Positions 19,452 through 28,972 of a stretch of 64,000 nucleotides of DNA are shown here, piece after piece; position 1 is the stretch's first letter, and each line of letters starts with the position of its first letter. The notes below the pieces were generated by a model. That model made no database searches. It saw nothing but the letters and a program-made list of their open reading frames with translations, and was not told the DNA's origin. The position numbers and the translations under genes were made by a program. This DNA is from Corynebacterium ammoniagenes DSM 20306 (lineage in GTDB: Bacteria > Actinomycetota > Actinomycetes > Mycobacteriales > Mycobacteriaceae): NCBI RefSeq assembly GCF_001941425.1, contig NZ_CP009244.1, positions 1,612,001-1,676,000 on the forward strand. Direction: 5' to 3'.

Positions 19452-20183
19452 TGTCACACCGCGGATAATGGCTGCGGTTGCTCCGGCGGCGGCGATGAAC
19501 AGCGAAAGCTTTCTCGCCGCCGCTTTGTCGATCTTGCCGGCGATTAGACCGCCGATGCTAATGCCGACCAGCATGCCGGCGACACCGGCTGGCCAGACCA
19601 GCCAATCGATGGTGGTCAGCGAGGCGGCACCGACGAGGGCTTTGACGATAAATGACAGCGCCCCGGCAATCATAAAAAGCGGCTGCATGGTCGCCGCGTA
19701 TTGGGCTTGCGGCCATTTGGCGGCGGTGAAATACACGGTAAAGACAGGACCCGCGACACCGGCGAGGGTATTGGCGAAGCCGCCGAGTACGCCGGCTGTC
19801 AGCGCCGGGGTGCGCCCGGTGACAGACGGAAAGAGATTTTTGCCGAAGGTGGCTACGGCAAGGGCGATCAGCAGCAGCGCGCCGACGATAATGAGCAGCG
19901 GTGCGGTCTCGGTGGCGGCGATAAGAAATGCTGCGGGAACCGAGCCGATGACTAGCACGGAGCCAATCAGCCAGACGTATCTCCACTGCACGTTACGCCG
20001 CACGGTGACTGTGGTCGCTGCGGCGTTGGCGCAGGCGAGGATGTTGAGCACCATGATGCCTTCCACCGGTCCCAATAAAATGGAAATGACCGGCCCGGTA
20101 ATGAGACCCACGCCCATTCCGGAGACTCGCTGCATGCAGGAGCCCACAGCGATAGCGAGGAAGACACCAAGCGCGATAATCAT
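19443..20183 (-). CDS. TSUP-family permease (sulfite exporter TauE/SafE-like)
   Basis: A 246-residue membrane protein with about eight helices and the two-fold TauE/SafE repeat (G-x-G-x-G-L-I-T-G-P in the first half; [17 protein letters not shown] in the second). Family members export sulfite, sulfoacetate or other organosulfur anions; the substrate here is unknown. A longer frame runs to 20270, but ATG at 20183 is the natural start: it overlaps the coaD stop as ATGA and begins directly with the first helix. It therefore appears co-translated with coaD and rsmD, a frequent but functionally unexplained pairing. Confidence 0.85.
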   Translation of the reverse strand: MIIALGVFLAIAVGSCMQRVSGMGVGLITGPVISILLGPVEGIMVLNILACANAAATTVTVRRNVQWRYVWLIGSVLVIGSVPAAFLIAATETAPLLIIVGALLLIALAVATFGKNLFPSVTGRTPALTAGVLGGFANTLAGVAGPVFTVYFTAAKWPQAQYAATMQPLFMIAGALSFIVKALVGAASLTTIDWLVWPAGVAGMLVGISIGGLIAGKIDKAAARKLSLFIAAAGATAAIIRGVTSL

Positions 20184-20656
20184 GCGCGGTATTTCTCCAG
20201 CACAGCTTGACCGACTGGTTCGGGGAAGAACCCGGAGATATCGCCGCCGTATTTGGCGACCTCCTTGCATAGGGACGAGGAGATATAGCCGTATTTTTCA
20301 TCGGTCAACAGCAGCACGGTATCAATGCCGGACAGGCGCTTGTTCATCTGCGCCATGGGCAGCTCATATTCGTAGTCGAGCGAGGAGCGCAGGCCTTTGA
20401 CGATGGCGTCGATGTTGTTCTCGGTGGTGTAGTCAACGAGCAGTCCCGCCCAGGTATCGACGTGGATATTGGGCTGATCGATGACCTGGTTGATCAGGTC
20501 CACACGCTCGTCGATGCTAAATAGCCCGGTTTGTTTATTGGGATTGCCGGTCACCAGGATGGTGACTTCATCGAAAAGCGCTGCGGAGCGGTTGAAGATA
20601 TCGAGGTGTCCCAAGGTCATGGGGTCAAAAGAGCCTGGGCAAACTGCTTTAGTCAT
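20180..20656 (-). CDS. coaD: Pantetheine-phosphate adenylyltransferase
   Basis: A 158-residue nucleotidyltransferase that adds AMP from ATP to 4'-phosphopantetheine, giving dephospho-CoA, the substrate of CoaE at 4554. The T-x-G-H motif is in G-S-F-D-P-M-T-L-G-H-L-D (residues 8-19), and the second nucleotide motif is in the C-terminal half (V-L-L-L-T-D-E-K-Y-G-Y-I-S-S-S-L-C-K-E-V). ATG 20656 is chosen over an upstream in-frame start because AAGGGAAG sits just before it and the fold begins at M-T-K-A-V-C-P-G. It overlaps the rsmD end by 8 nt; the rsmD-coaD pair is conserved in bacteria. Confidence 0.97.
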   Translation of the reverse strand: MTKAVCPGSFDPMTLGHLDIFNRSAALFDEVTILVTGNPNKQTGLFSIDERVDLINQVIDQPNIHVDTWAGLLVDYTTENNIDAIVKGLRSSLDYEYELPMAQMNKRLSGIDTVLLLTDEKYGYISSSLCKEVAKYGGDISGFFPEPVGQAVLEKYRA

Positions 20657-21218
20657 GTACTTCCCTTTCAAAAATGGCCATGTCCATGCGCGCGATTCCG
20701 TAGGTGCGCTTTTTTAGTTTTTGCCCCGTCGGGTCGTACTCCGCCGGCCAGGCCGGCTCAGGGCTGTCGATGTGGCGTTCGATGACCACGATGGCATCAT
20801 CGGCCAACACGGGCGTGATGGCGACGAGAAGCTCGTCGACGTCGGCGAAATCATAAGGCGGATCGGCTAGCACCATGTCGAAGTGTTCGCGCGGGGCCTG
20901 CGCCAAATACGTGCTGGCTTGCAGCTGATGGATGTGCACCTTGGGGTGGCCGACCACGCCGGCGTTATGGGTGATGTTTTTGATCGCCTGGGCGCTATTG
21001 TCTACCAGGTGTACTTCCGCGGCACCGCGGCTGGCAGCCTCGAGGCCTAGGGCGCCGGAGCCGGCGAACAGGTCGAGAACGCGGGAGCCTTCAAATCCCC
21101 AGCGCACGGCGAGCGAAGAAAAAAGCCCTTCGCGGGCGCGGTCGGAGGTCGGGCGCGTGCCTTCCTCCGGCACGATAATGGTGCGACCACGAGCTTGGCC
21201 GGCAATGATTCTGGTCAT
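20649..21218 (-). CDS. rsmD: 16S rRNA (guanine966-N2)-methyltransferase
   Basis: A 189-residue SAM-dependent methyltransferase that modifies G966 of 16S rRNA in the assembled small subunit. The N-terminus R-I-I-A-G-Q-A-R-G-R matches the family (usually R-I-I-x-G-x-x-R-G-R). The SAM site is V-L-D-L-F-A-G-S-G-A-L-G-L-E-A, and the catalytic motif IV is A-D-P-P-Y (a form of D/N-P-P-Y). TAGGCT ends 7 nt before the ATG, so the transcript is probably leaderless and starts here. coaD and the TSUP gene follow with overlaps, forming a three-gene operon. Confidence 0.95.
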   Translation of the reverse strand: MTRIIAGQARGRTIIVPEEGTRPTSDRAREGLFSSLAVRWGFEGSRVLDLFAGSGALGLEAASRGAAEVHLVDNSAQAIKNITHNAGVVGHPKVHIHQLQASTYLAQAPREHFDMVLADPPYDFADVDELLVAITPVLADDAIVVIERHIDSPEPAWPAEYDPTGQKLKKRTYGIARMDMAIFEREVHD

Positions 21219-21244
21219 GGCATCTAGCCTAACTCATGGCATGG

Positions 21245-23341
21245 TCAGGATTTGTCTAAGTATTCTTGTTCTTCCTCGCGGATGCCGACGGTGAGGTGAA
21301 AGGCGAGCTCGGGGTTGTCATCGACAAGCTGATAGGCGTCTTCATAGGCGCGTTCGATAATGAGCAAATCCTCGGATAAATCAAGCAATTGCAGCGTGCG
21401 CTGGCGCCCGGATTGGCGTGTGCCTAAAACGTCACCTTCGCGGCGGTATTCCATATCGAGCTCGGTGAGTTCAAAACCGCTCGAGGTCGCGGCAATTTTG
21501 GCAATGCGCTCGAAGCTTTCCGAATTCGGGGCGGCGAGCGTGTGAAATAGACACAGCGAGGCATTACCGCCACGGCCGACGCGCCCGCGCAGCTGGTGGA
21601 GCTGGCTGACGCCAAAGTTCTCCGATTCGCGAATGAGCATCACCGTGGCATTGGCGACGTCCACGCCGACTTCGATCACGGTGGTGGATACAAGCACATC
21701 GATATCCCCGCGGGCAAAGGCCGCCATGCGCTCATCTTTATCATCCATGCGCCCATGCAAAACCATAATCCGCAGGCCGGCCAAAGGCCCGTCCTGGAGT
21801 TCTTCGGCTAGTTCTAAGACCCCGCCTTCGCCCTCGATGCGGGGGCAAACGATATAAGCCTGGTGCCCGGCGGCAACTTCCTCGCGAATGCGCTCAAAAG
21901 CACGCGTGACCCACGTGGGCTTGGCTTCTGGAACCACGGAGGATTGAATCGGCTTGCGCCCGCCGGGTAATTCGTGCAGGGAGGATACTTCCAAATCACC
22001 GAAGACCGTCATGGCAATAGTGCGCGGAATAGGCGTTGCCGTCATCACCAGCACGTGCGGGAAAGTACCCTCGGGGGCTTTCATCCGCAAAGAATCGCGC
22101 TGTTCTACGCCGAAGCGGTGTTGCTCATCAACAACGACCATGCCAAGGGAGAAAAACTCCACGGTCTCTTGGATAATCGCGTGCGTGCCGACCACAATAT
22201 CGGCTTGGCCGGAGACGATATCCAATAAGGCCTGGCGCTTTTCGGCGACTTTCATCGAGCCCGATAGCACCGTCAGGCGGATATCGTCCGGCAGCATCGC
22301 CGAAATAGAGCGCGCATGCTGGTGCGCAAGCACTTCCGTGGGCGCCAGCAAGGCTGCTTGATGCCCGGCATCGACAGCAGAGAGCATGGCGGCTACCGCG
22401 ACTAATGTTTTACCGGAGCCAACTTCACCTTGCAGCAGCCGGGACATGGGCTCGGCCTTGGATAAATCCCGGTCGATATCTTTCAATACGCGCTGTTGTC
22501 CGCCGGTGAGCTCAAAAGGCAGTTTGGCGAGCATCTCCGCGCGGTAGCCATCGGGAGCCGGTGGCAATGCAAACGCACGCCAGTGGCGGGTATCGCGCCG
22601 GCGCAAGGCCATGACCAGACCAATGCCTAAAGCCTCGTTGTATTTCAAGCGGTCGATAGCACGCTGCGGGCCTTCCGGTCTAGGTTCGTGGATTTGGCGC
22701 AGCGCCATATCGAAGGTCAGATCGGAGATATCGAGCGGATCTTCAATTGGCGGCAGGGTTTTTAACACGTGGTGGATCGCGGCCATGATCGTCCACGTCT
22801 TCAGCGTCGAGGACGCCGGATACACCGGCAGCCACTCGCGATCACGCAGCAGCTCTTCCACGTCCACAAATTGCGCAATCGCTTTCAACGTTCCGCCCCA
22901 GCGCTTGGACACGGCGGATTCCCCGCGCGGTGCATCCAGAATCAAAAATTCCGGGTGCTGCAATTGCGCAGTGTTGTGGAAAAACTTCAGCTTGCCCGAA
23001 AAGAGCACGCGAATGCCCGGATATAACACGCGCTCTTGCCACACACCGTTGAAAAACACGGCGGTATAGGCATCATCGACGGTCACGTTGAGCACAAACC
23101 CATTGCGAATGGGACGCTTGGCAATATGGGTCACCGTGCCCGAGACGGTGATAAACGAGCCTTCCGGGGCTTGTCTTTCGGCAAAGGCCCGGAAGTTTTT
23201 GCCCTGGCGGATATAATCGCGCGGAAAGTGGTTGAGCAGCAGTTGCCCGCAGGTGGAATAGCCAAAGCTTTTGGTCAGCGCCTTGGCCACTTTGCCCGGC
23301 AGAACCTCAGATAGCGGCCGGTCATCCTTCCACCCCAACAT
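21245..23341 (-). CDS. recG: ATP-dependent DNA helicase RecG
   Basis: A 698-residue superfamily 2 helicase that reverses stalled forks and branch-migrates Holliday-type junctions. The N-terminal wedge/OB domain contains F-I-T-V-S-G-T-V-T. Helicase motifs include Q-G-E-V-G-S-G-K-T-L-V-A (Walker A), D-E-Q-H-R-F-G-V (DExH), T-A-T-P-I-P-R-T, and the C-terminal Q-L-R-G-R-V-G-R-G with the adjacent TRG-type motor coupling region. The length is normal. TAGAAT ends 8 nt before the ATG, giving a likely leaderless start, and the DAK2 gene ends only 6 bp upstream. The row recG-DAK2-ung-thiL is a conserved actinobacterial order. Confidence 0.97.
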   Translation of the reverse strand: MLGWKDDRPLSEVLPGKVAKALTKSFGYSTCGQLLLNHFPRDYIRQGKNFRAFAERQAPEGSFITVSGTVTHIAKRPIRNGFVLNVTVDDAYTAVFFNGVWQERVLYPGIRVLFSGKLKFFHNTAQLQHPEFLILDAPRGESAVSKRWGGTLKAIAQFVDVEELLRDREWLPVYPASSTLKTWTIMAAIHHVLKTLPPIEDPLDISDLTFDMALRQIHEPRPEGPQRAIDRLKYNEALGIGLVMALRRRDTRHWRAFALPPAPDGYRAEMLAKLPFELTGGQQRVLKDIDRDLSKAEPMSRLLQGEVGSGKTLVAVAAMLSAVDAGHQAALLAPTEVLAHQHARSISAMLPDDIRLTVLSGSMKVAEKRQALLDIVSGQADIVVGTHAIIQETVEFFSLGMVVVDEQHRFGVEQRDSLRMKAPEGTFPHVLVMTATPIPRTIAMTVFGDLEVSSLHELPGGRKPIQSSVVPEAKPTWVTRAFERIREEVAAGHQAYIVCPRIEGEGGVLELAEELQDGPLAGLRIMVLHGRMDDKDERMAAFARGDIDVLVSTTVIEVGVDVANATVMLIRESENFGVSQLHQLRGRVGRGGNASLCLFHTLAAPNSESFERIAKIAATSSGFELTELDMEYRREGDVLGTRQSGRQRTLQLLDLSEDLLIIERAYEDAYQLVDDNPELAFHLTVGIREEEQEYLDKS

Positions 23342-23347
23342 GGCCGC

Positions 23348-24670
23348 TTATTCTACCCCGATTTCGGTGCGCATACCTGCCACCTGCACCACGATCACTT
23401 CCACGCCCAGCTGCCGGGTCAGTTGCTCGGTATCGAGCGTCAGCGAAGTCAAGATGGTCAATTGCTCATCACCGTCGCGCACTAAGTCATGACAGCAGGC
23501 CAAAATCGCGCCAACAGTTTCATCACTGGGTTTATCCACCCGCATCGCGCGCGCTACTTCGACCATGGCCGTCACCGCACCTGGGCCTGGGGCATAGACG
23601 GAAATCGCCGCGATTGCTTCCACGTTACTCGACACCGGCACGACCTCGGCACCACCGAGTTCAATTCCGCGCGGGGTGCCCACAAAAATATCGTCATCAC
23701 CCAGAGCCATACCCGGGGTATAAATCGTGGCACCAATGGAGCGAAACAGCTTCGCTAACTCCCCGTCACGGGTGGAGACAATAACCCGCGGGGTGTCATC
23801 GACAAGCTTTTCTGGCACTTGTGCCTTCGCCGGCAATACCTCCAAGCGCAGGCTCGTAACCTCACCTAGCCCAAAAGCTTTCTCGATCACTTCGCCGGCG
23901 TGCGAGGTATGAATATGGACATTGGCTTCTGCTTCGGTCGCGCGCGCAATGACCACGCTATCGCCCAGTGGGCTAATCGCCGCATCTAGCTTGTCGATGT
24001 CCCCGTGGTAGTAAAAGACCACTTCCAATTCAACGACACTTTCGGGAATGGCAATTCCTTCGCGCGGTTCAGCCTCAGTAACTTCTGCCAGCAGGCACTC
24101 GAGCAAAATCACCAGGCCCGCTCCCCCGGCATCAACCACGCCGGCCTCGCGCAACACGGCCAATTGTGACGGCGTATTGGCCAACGCCTTCGCTGCTTCA
24201 TCGCAGGTCGCGGTGAGTACTTCCACCAGCACGTCGGAATGCTGCGCGGATTTTTCTGCCGCCACGGCCGCGGCTTTCAGCACGGAGACCACGGTGCCTT
24301 CGACGGGCTCGGAAATGGCACGATCAACTAAATCCACCGCTAGGGTGAGTGCGTTGACCAACGTCTGGGCATCGATAAGTGAATCCGCCGTGGAATCTGC
24401 TACCGCGCGCAAGACCTGCGATAACACCATGCCGGAGTTGCCACGTGCCCCGCGCACGGAGCCAATGGCCAGTGCCTGGGCGACATCGCCGCCCTTATCG
24501 GCCTCAGCCAAGGCTGCTTCCATGGTGTGCGCCATATTCGAGCCGGTATCTGCGTCCGGAACTGGAAAGACGTTGAGCTGGTTGAGCTCGGCGCGGCGCA
24601 GGGAAAGCTCTGCCACCGATCGCTTCGCCCACGCGTGCAGCGTGGGGGCGTCAATGTGGTTTATAGCCAT
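23348..24670 (-). CDS. DAK2-domain protein, YloV/FakA-like
   Basis: A 440-residue protein with an N-terminal DAK2 (DhaL) kinase domain, whose metal/ATP-binding Asp residues lie in N-V-F-P-V-P-D-A-D-T-G-S-N-M, plus the glycine-rich loop S-V-R-G-A-R-G-N-S-G-M-V-L-S-Q. A YloV-type C-terminal domain follows (the second region with V-H-I-H-T-S-H-A-G-E-V-I). In Firmicutes the homologue FakA phosphorylates fatty acids bound to FakB (DegV). Whether this protein does so is not known; no FakB gene is nearby. GTG at 24694 is in frame, but ATG 24670 is preferred because TAGACT ends 8 nt upstream and homology begins after it. It sits between ung and recG. Confidence 0.88.
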   Translation of the reverse strand: MAINHIDAPTLHAWAKRSVAELSLRRAELNQLNVFPVPDADTGSNMAHTMEAALAEADKGGDVAQALAIGSVRGARGNSGMVLSQVLRAVADSTADSLIDAQTLVNALTLAVDLVDRAISEPVEGTVVSVLKAAAVAAEKSAQHSDVLVEVLTATCDEAAKALANTPSQLAVLREAGVVDAGGAGLVILLECLLAEVTEAEPREGIAIPESVVELEVVFYYHGDIDKLDAAISPLGDSVVIARATEAEANVHIHTSHAGEVIEKAFGLGEVTSLRLEVLPAKAQVPEKLVDDTPRVIVSTRDGELAKLFRSIGATIYTPGMALGDDDIFVGTPRGIELGGAEVVPVSSNVEAIAAISVYAPGPGAVTAMVEVARAMRVDKPSDETVGAILACCHDLVRDGDEQLTILTSLTLDTEQLTRQLGVEVIVVQVAGMRTEIGVE

Positions 24671-24681
24671 GATGGCTAAGT

Positions 24682-25308
24682 CTACAATTGCCACCGGACA
24701 GGTGCTGATCCGGCCTGAACCAACGCCTCATTCGCCCGGGAAAAGGGCCGGGATCCGAAAAAGCCCCGGCGCGCGGATAGCGGTGAGGGGTGCGGGGAGG
24801 CAATGATGGTTGCCTCGGGGATAAAGCGTGCGGCAGATTGTGCGTCTTTGCCCCATAAGATAGCCACCAGGTCTGGGCGATTAAGCGCGCGGATGGCTGC
24901 CTCGGTCACTGCTTCCCAGCCCATGCGCCGATGTGAACCGGCGTTTCCTGCTTCTACTGTCAGCACGCGGTTTAAAAGCATGACTCCTTGCTCAAACCAG
25001 GATGTGAGATCACCATCGGCGCGACCCGTATCCGACAAGACAATACCCAGGTCGGATTCGAGCTCTTTATAAATGTTGACCAATGAGCGCGGCGGGCGCA
25101 CCCCGGGTTGGGTGGAAAAGGACAAGCCCATTGCATGCCCTGGGGTGGGATATGGGTCTTGGCCCAGTATTAATACTTTGACGTCCGAGGGTGCGAGGTC
25201 AAAGGCACGCATGACATCATCGCGCGGCGGGAGGGTATCCGGGCCGTAGATATCCGTACTGATGTGATTAAGAGGTTCTTGGATAATCGGTTGCCAGTCA
25301 GGGTGCAT
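24682..25308 (-). CDS. ung: Uracil-DNA glycosylase, family 1
   Basis: A 208-residue enzyme that excises uracil from DNA. The catalytic water-activating Asp is in G-Q-D-P-Y-P (Asp51). The Leu-intercalation/His motif is [14 protein letters not shown] near the C-terminus, and the uracil-recognition Asn lies in M-L-L-N-R-V-L-T-V. All are intact. ATG 25308 is chosen rather than an upstream in-frame ATG: it overlaps the thiL stop by 1 nt (TAATG) and has GGAGG inside the thiL end, giving strong translational coupling. Confidence 0.97.
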   Translation of the reverse strand: MHPDWQPIIQEPLNHISTDIYGPDTLPPRDDVMRAFDLAPSDVKVLILGQDPYPTPGHAMGLSFSTQPGVRPPRSLVNIYKELESDLGIVLSDTGRADGDLTSWFEQGVMLLNRVLTVEAGNAGSHRRMGWEAVTEAAIRALNRPDLVAILWGKDAQSAARFIPEATIIASPHPSPLSARRGFFGSRPFSRANEALVQAGSAPVRWQL

Positions 25309-26279
25309 TAGGCCTCCTCCGGGAATGATTCCCATCCAGAGATGTAGCGCGCAGGCGCACCATCAACGGTCACCAGGTCCCCACCATTGCCGCGGGTGAC
25401 TTCACCGATCAGACGAAAGCCGGACGGTGCATCTTTCATAGTGGTGCCTAACAGCGTGTGGTCTTCCCCGCCAGCCAAGACCCAATCCCACGGGTCATGG
25501 TCTAATAATTCGCCTGCGCGTACTAAGAGCTCATCGGGGGCGACCGCGTCGGCGAAGATATTAATGCGTACCGATGAGCGCCGCGCGATGGTGTGCAAGT
25601 CGTGCACGAGCCCATCGGAGTTATCCGTCATGGCGGTAGCACCTGTAGCCCGGGCAATGACCCCACGGCCAGGATCGAGCATGGGCGCACAGTGAAAGTC
25701 CACCAACGGTTGCAGCTCGGCATCAGGTATATCGCGCCCGAAGCGCTCCAGCAACGCCCAGCCAGCCGCCGACCACCCAATTTTGCCATGGGCTACGACC
25801 TTTTGCCCGGCGCGCGCGGCACTCAAGGCCAAAGGTTGGCGATCTCCGCCCAGTGCCCCAATGGCGGTAACGGAAACCGTAATCTTTTCCGCCTGGGTGA
25901 CATCGCCGCCAACTAACTCCGTGTTGTACTCGCCGGTGCGCTGGGCAATACCCTCGGCGATTTCCCGTACCACGGATACGGGAGTGTCCAAAGGTGCACC
26001 CAGCGCCATCAAAGCACCGATGGGACGTGCGCCCATGGCTTCAATGTCAGCGTAGTTTTGGGTAATAGCTTTCATGCCCACTTGGTACGGCGTGGACCAA
26101 TCGCGGCAAAAGTGTCGTCCTTCAACCAGCATGTCTGTGGTGGCCACGGTGCGCGAGTTCGGCGCTAGTGGCAACAGCACTGCGGCGTCGTCGCCATTTA
26201 AGGAGCTGGGGGCGGCGGCGATGATTTCTTGGATGACGCCGTGTTCGCCCACATCGCGGAGGGTCGGAGTGTTTTTCAC
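25308..26279 (-). CDS. thiL: Thiamine-monophosphate kinase
   Basis: A 323-residue ATP-dependent kinase making thiamine pyrophosphate from thiamine monophosphate, the final step of the vitamin B1 pathway. It has the PurM/HypE-like fold with [17 protein letters not shown] (Mg2+/substrate), E-L-V-G-G-D-V-T and [11 protein letters not shown] at 26279 starts the gene with GAAAGG upstream. It is divergent from the DUF3515 gene 28 bp away, and coupled to ung downstream. No TPP riboswitch is visible in the short leader. Confidence 0.95.
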   Translation of the reverse strand: MKNTPTLRDVGEHGVIQEIIAAAPSSLNGDDAAVLLPLAPNSRTVATTDMLVEGRHFCRDWSTPYQVGMKAITQNYADIEAMGARPIGALMALGAPLDTPVSVVREIAEGIAQRTGEYNTELVGGDVTQAEKITVSVTAIGALGGDRQPLALSAARAGQKVVAHGKIGWSAAGWALLERFGRDIPDAELQPLVDFHCAPMLDPGRGVIARATGATAMTDNSDGLVHDLHTIARRSSVRINIFADAVAPDELLVRAGELLDHDPWDWVLAGGEDHTLLGTTMKDAPSGFRLIGEVTRGNGGDLVTVDGAPARYISGWESFPEEA

Positions 26280-26307
26280 AGATTGCCTTTCAGTAACATG
26301 TGGCTCT

Positions 26308-27213
26308 ATGACTACCCAATTTAATCGCCCGGCTATTTACATTTCACTTGGGCTGTCCATAGTGCTGGTAATTGGCGTGCTTTTTGGCACTAAATACTAC
26401 TTTGAAAACGTGGCACGACAGCCTGTGTCCGTCAGTGCGGTTGATTCCCCCGAGGCGTCCACGCCGTTGTGTGAGGAATTGGTGGCTAATCTGCCTGAGC
26501 GGTTTATGGGTGAAAAGCGTTCAGAGCTCGTTGAGCCCGCACCCGACGGTGTGGCCGCCTGGGCTGATATCTCCTCCATGGCAACCGTGCTGCGCTGCGG
26601 GGTGGATATGCCCTTGCAGTACACCGAATACTCCCAACCGGTAGACATTGATGGCTCCAACTGGTTGGAAGTTCGCGATATGACCGAGGGTTCTTCCTTG
26701 ACCACGTGGTACAACACCGACTTCTCCCCGGCGGTAGCAGTGACCACCCATACCGATAAGCAGCCAGAGGGACTGTCAGATGCATTAGAGGTACTCGATG
26801 CCACGGAACAAGAGCCACGCCCAGCGCCGTTGTCACAGTTAAACTCAGCAGATAATGCCGAGGCGTGCACTTCGCTTGACGATGCCCTGCCCGATACCCT
26901 CGGCGAAGACTACCAACGCATGGACGTCTCGGAAGAGCACACTGCCGCCTGGAGCGCTGCTGGCCGCGAACCCGTAGTCATCCGCTGTGGTGTGGAGCCC
27001 CCAGCAGGCTATGAAGCCGGCGAGCAGCTACAGCAAATCAATGACATTCCCTGGTTCCAAGACACCACCCTGGGCGAAGGAACCACCGCCGGTACCTGGT
27101 ATGCCCTAGGCCGTGAAACCGACATCGCTGTCAGTGCCCCACAAGATATTGCCAATACCGCACTGGTCGAACTAGGCGATGTGATTGTCGCTAATACCAA
27201 GGAGCAGGACTAG
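26308..27213 (+). CDS. DUF3515 membrane-anchored protein with a duplicated domain
   Basis: A 301-residue protein with one N-terminal membrane helix (about 9-28), the rest being outside the cytoplasm. DUF3515 is an actinobacterial domain of unknown function, normally present once next to thiL/ddl. Here two copies can be aligned, at about 55-164 and 187-293. Each has C-x-x-L...L-P, an A-A-W motif, R-C-G-V-x-x-P and a T-W-Y segment; the cysteine pairs are C55/C97 and C187/C227, probably disulfides. The open frame reaches back to 26074, but ATG 26308 fits the helix start, with TAACAT ending 8 nt upstream. A terminator follows at 27251. Confidence 0.85.
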   Translation: MTTQFNRPAIYISLGLSIVLVIGVLFGTKYYFENVARQPVSVSAVDSPEASTPLCEELVANLPERFMGEKRSELVEPAPDGVAAWADISSMATVLRCGVDMPLQYTEYSQPVDIDGSNWLEVRDMTEGSSLTTWYNTDFSPAVAVTTHTDKQPEGLSDALEVLDATEQEPRPAPLSQLNSADNAEACTSLDDALPDTLGEDYQRMDVSEEHTAAWSAAGREPVVIRCGVEPPAGYEAGEQLQQINDIPWFQDTTLGEGTTAGTWYALGRETDIAVSAPQDIANTALVELGDVIVANTKEQD

Positions 27214-27250
27214 TCACCTGCTAGACCCGCCACACAGCGCTTTAAGCATC

Positions 27251-27283
27251 AGAGCACGCGTGATCGAATGATCCGCGTGCTCT
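27251..27283 (+). terminator. Intrinsic terminator after the DUF3515 gene
   Basis: A 10-bp stem AGAGCACGCG/CGCGTGCTCT with a 13-nt loop and a short T tail, 38 bp past the stop. Confidence 0.85.
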
Positions 27284-27389
27284 TTGCATATTTGCCACTT
27301 GTCTCTTGTGCCCATTTTCAAAGTAGGTAGACTGGGCTACTTACCAGCTCAGCAACCTCCTAGCTGAGCTACCGACTCGGAGGGACGCT

Positions 27390-27983
27390 ATGACAACCGC
27401 ACGGGATAAACTCTTGCACGCAGCAGGCAACCGCTTTTATCACCACGGCATCAACGCCACGGGTATTGACGCCATCACGACAGAAGCAGGTGTGGCGAAA
27501 AAGAGCCTGTACAACAACTTCGCGTCCAAAGCCGCGCTAGTCGATGCCTATATCGACCACCGCCACCAGGAATGGTTGAGCCTCTACCGCGCCCGAGAGG
27601 AGCAAGCCACAAGCCCGGCAGAGAAAGTACTCGCCGTCTTTGATGCTTATATCGCCCACGCCATGGATAGCTATGACGACGGTTTCCGTGGCTGTGGGCT
27701 GCTCAATGCCGCCGCCGAATTTCCCGCCGGCACGCCTGCGCGCCAAGCGGTCAACGAACACAAACAAGAAGTCGAAGCTATCCTCGCGAAGCACCTCACC
27801 GAACACCTAGCTGAGCATCCCACTGAGCAGCCATCACAGCTGTCTACCGTTAACCAGGTACAGCAACTGGCTGAGCACTTAAGCTTTCTCCTCGAAGGCG
27901 CCGTCGCGCGCGCCGGGCTCGAAGGCACACCACAGCGTTTACACAATGCCCGCCTTATCGCCGCACGGATGCTTGCCGAGTAA
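27390..27983 (+). CDS. TetR-family transcriptional regulator
   Basis: A 197-residue one-component regulator. The N-terminal helix-turn-helix (residues 5-50) reads R-D-K-L-L-H-A-A...G-I-N-A-T-G-I-D-A-I-T-T-E-A-G-V-A-K-K-S-L-Y-N-N-F-A-S-K, typical of the AcrR/TetR group with C-terminal ligand domain TetR_C_16-like. GGAGGGA precedes the ATG. Its stop overlaps the ATG of the EamA transporter gene (TAATG), so it most likely represses its own operon and the transporter is released by a ligand. The pair interrupts the conserved DUF3515-ddl row. Confidence 0.9.
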   Translation: MTTARDKLLHAAGNRFYHHGINATGIDAITTEAGVAKKSLYNNFASKAALVDAYIDHRHQEWLSLYRAREEQATSPAEKVLAVFDAYIAHAMDSYDDGFRGCGLLNAAAEFPAGTPARQAVNEHKQEVEAILAKHLTEHLAEHPTEQPSQLSTVNQVQQLAEHLSFLLEGAVARAGLEGTPQRLHNARLIAARMLAE

Positions 27984-28948
27984 TGAATAGTCAAGGAACA
28001 CTACTGGGTATCCTCGCCGTTCTCGGTGCTGCCGCACTGTGGGGTACCACGGGGACTGCCGCCACCTTTGCTCCAGATGTTGGGCCTTTAGCCATGGGCG
28101 CTGCCGCGCTCGGCATTGGCGGGATATTGCAAGCGCTCATTGCCCTCCCCGCGCTGTACCGGGCGCGTACAGAACTACGCGCACACCTCCCAGTCGTCTT
28201 CGCTGGTGCTGTGGGAGTATTTATCTATCCCCTCGCCTTTTATAGCTCCATGCACCTAGCTGGTGTGGCCGTAGGAACCGTGGTCTCCCTGGGCTCCGCG
28301 CCGATTGCCTCGGAGGTCTTAGAGCGCGTCAGTGAAAAACGACACCTCAGCCGCCGCTGGATGTTAGCCGCGGCACTGGGCATTACCGGTGCCACCACTT
28401 TGTGCCTGTCGACCATGCACAACGCTCCCAGCCAAGTAGCACCCACCATCGCAGGAATCGCTTTAGGTCTTGTCGCCGGTACGACCTACGCGCTGTATTC
28501 CTGGAGCGCACATCAGCTCATTGGTCGCACCATCGGGCGCGCTGCCGGCATGGGCGCTATCTTCGGACTCGGCGGGCTCGCTCTTATACCCGTGCTCCTT
28601 GCCACCGGCGCACCGCTTTTATCCAGTACCCAGTCATTTACCGTCGGCGCCTATATGGCATTAATTCCGATGTTCTTAGGCTATTTGCTCTTTGGCTATG
28701 GGCTGACGCGTGTGAACGCCAGTAGTGCGACCACGCTGACGCTTGCCGAGCCTGCCATCGCGGCCATCCTGGCCGTGGTCATTGTCGGCGAGCGCCTGGA
28801 CCCCCTCGGCTGGGTAGGAATCGCTGCTATCGGCGCCGCACTCCTCGTGCTCTCACTCGGTCCTGCTACCGGAGAGTCCAACCGACAGTCCACGCGCCGC
28901 CCGCGTACTACCAACGCAAAAAGCTCACTGCAGCAACAACCACAGTGA
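27983..28948 (+). CDS. EamA/DMT-superfamily transporter
   Basis: A 321-residue membrane protein with ten predicted helices in two EamA repeats. The first starts at I-L-A-V-L-G-A-A-A-L-W-G-T-T-G-T-A-A, the second near A-G-I-A-L-G-L-V-A-G-T-T-Y-A-L-Y-S-W. It is probably an exporter of metabolites or amino acids (RhaT/YdcZ-like superfamily); the substrate is unknown. A hydrophilic Arg/Ser-rich tail follows the last helix. It is co-translated with the TetR gene. The DNA of its last codons doubles as the stem of a terminator for the convergent ddl gene. Confidence 0.88.
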   Translation: MNSQGTLLGILAVLGAAALWGTTGTAATFAPDVGPLAMGAAALGIGGILQALIALPALYRARTELRAHLPVVFAGAVGVFIYPLAFYSSMHLAGVAVGTVVSLGSAPIASEVLERVSEKRHLSRRWMLAAALGITGATTLCLSTMHNAPSQVAPTIAGIALGLVAGTTYALYSWSAHQLIGRTIGRAAGMGAIFGLGGLALIPVLLATGAPLLSSTQSFTVGAYMALIPMFLGYLLFGYGLTRVNASSATTLTLAEPAIAAILAVVIVGERLDPLGWVGIAAIGAALLVLSLGPATGESNRQSTRRPRTTNAKSSLQQQPQ

Positions 28949-28951
28949 GCT
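28922..28951 (-). terminator. Terminator of ddl, embedded in the end of the EamA gene
   Basis: A 9-bp perfect stem (AGCTCACTG/CAGTGAGCT) that spans the EamA stop codon. On the minus strand it is followed by five T, so it serves the convergent ddl transcript, 22 bp past the ddl stop. Confidence 0.8.
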
Positions 28952-28972
28952 AAAGATGCCGATGTTTAAGCC

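Noticed and set aside
19468..20400. A 310-codon plus-strand frame antisense to the TSUP and coaD genes
   Set aside because: Overlaps two recognised genes; Pro/Ser/Thr-rich translation without motifs.
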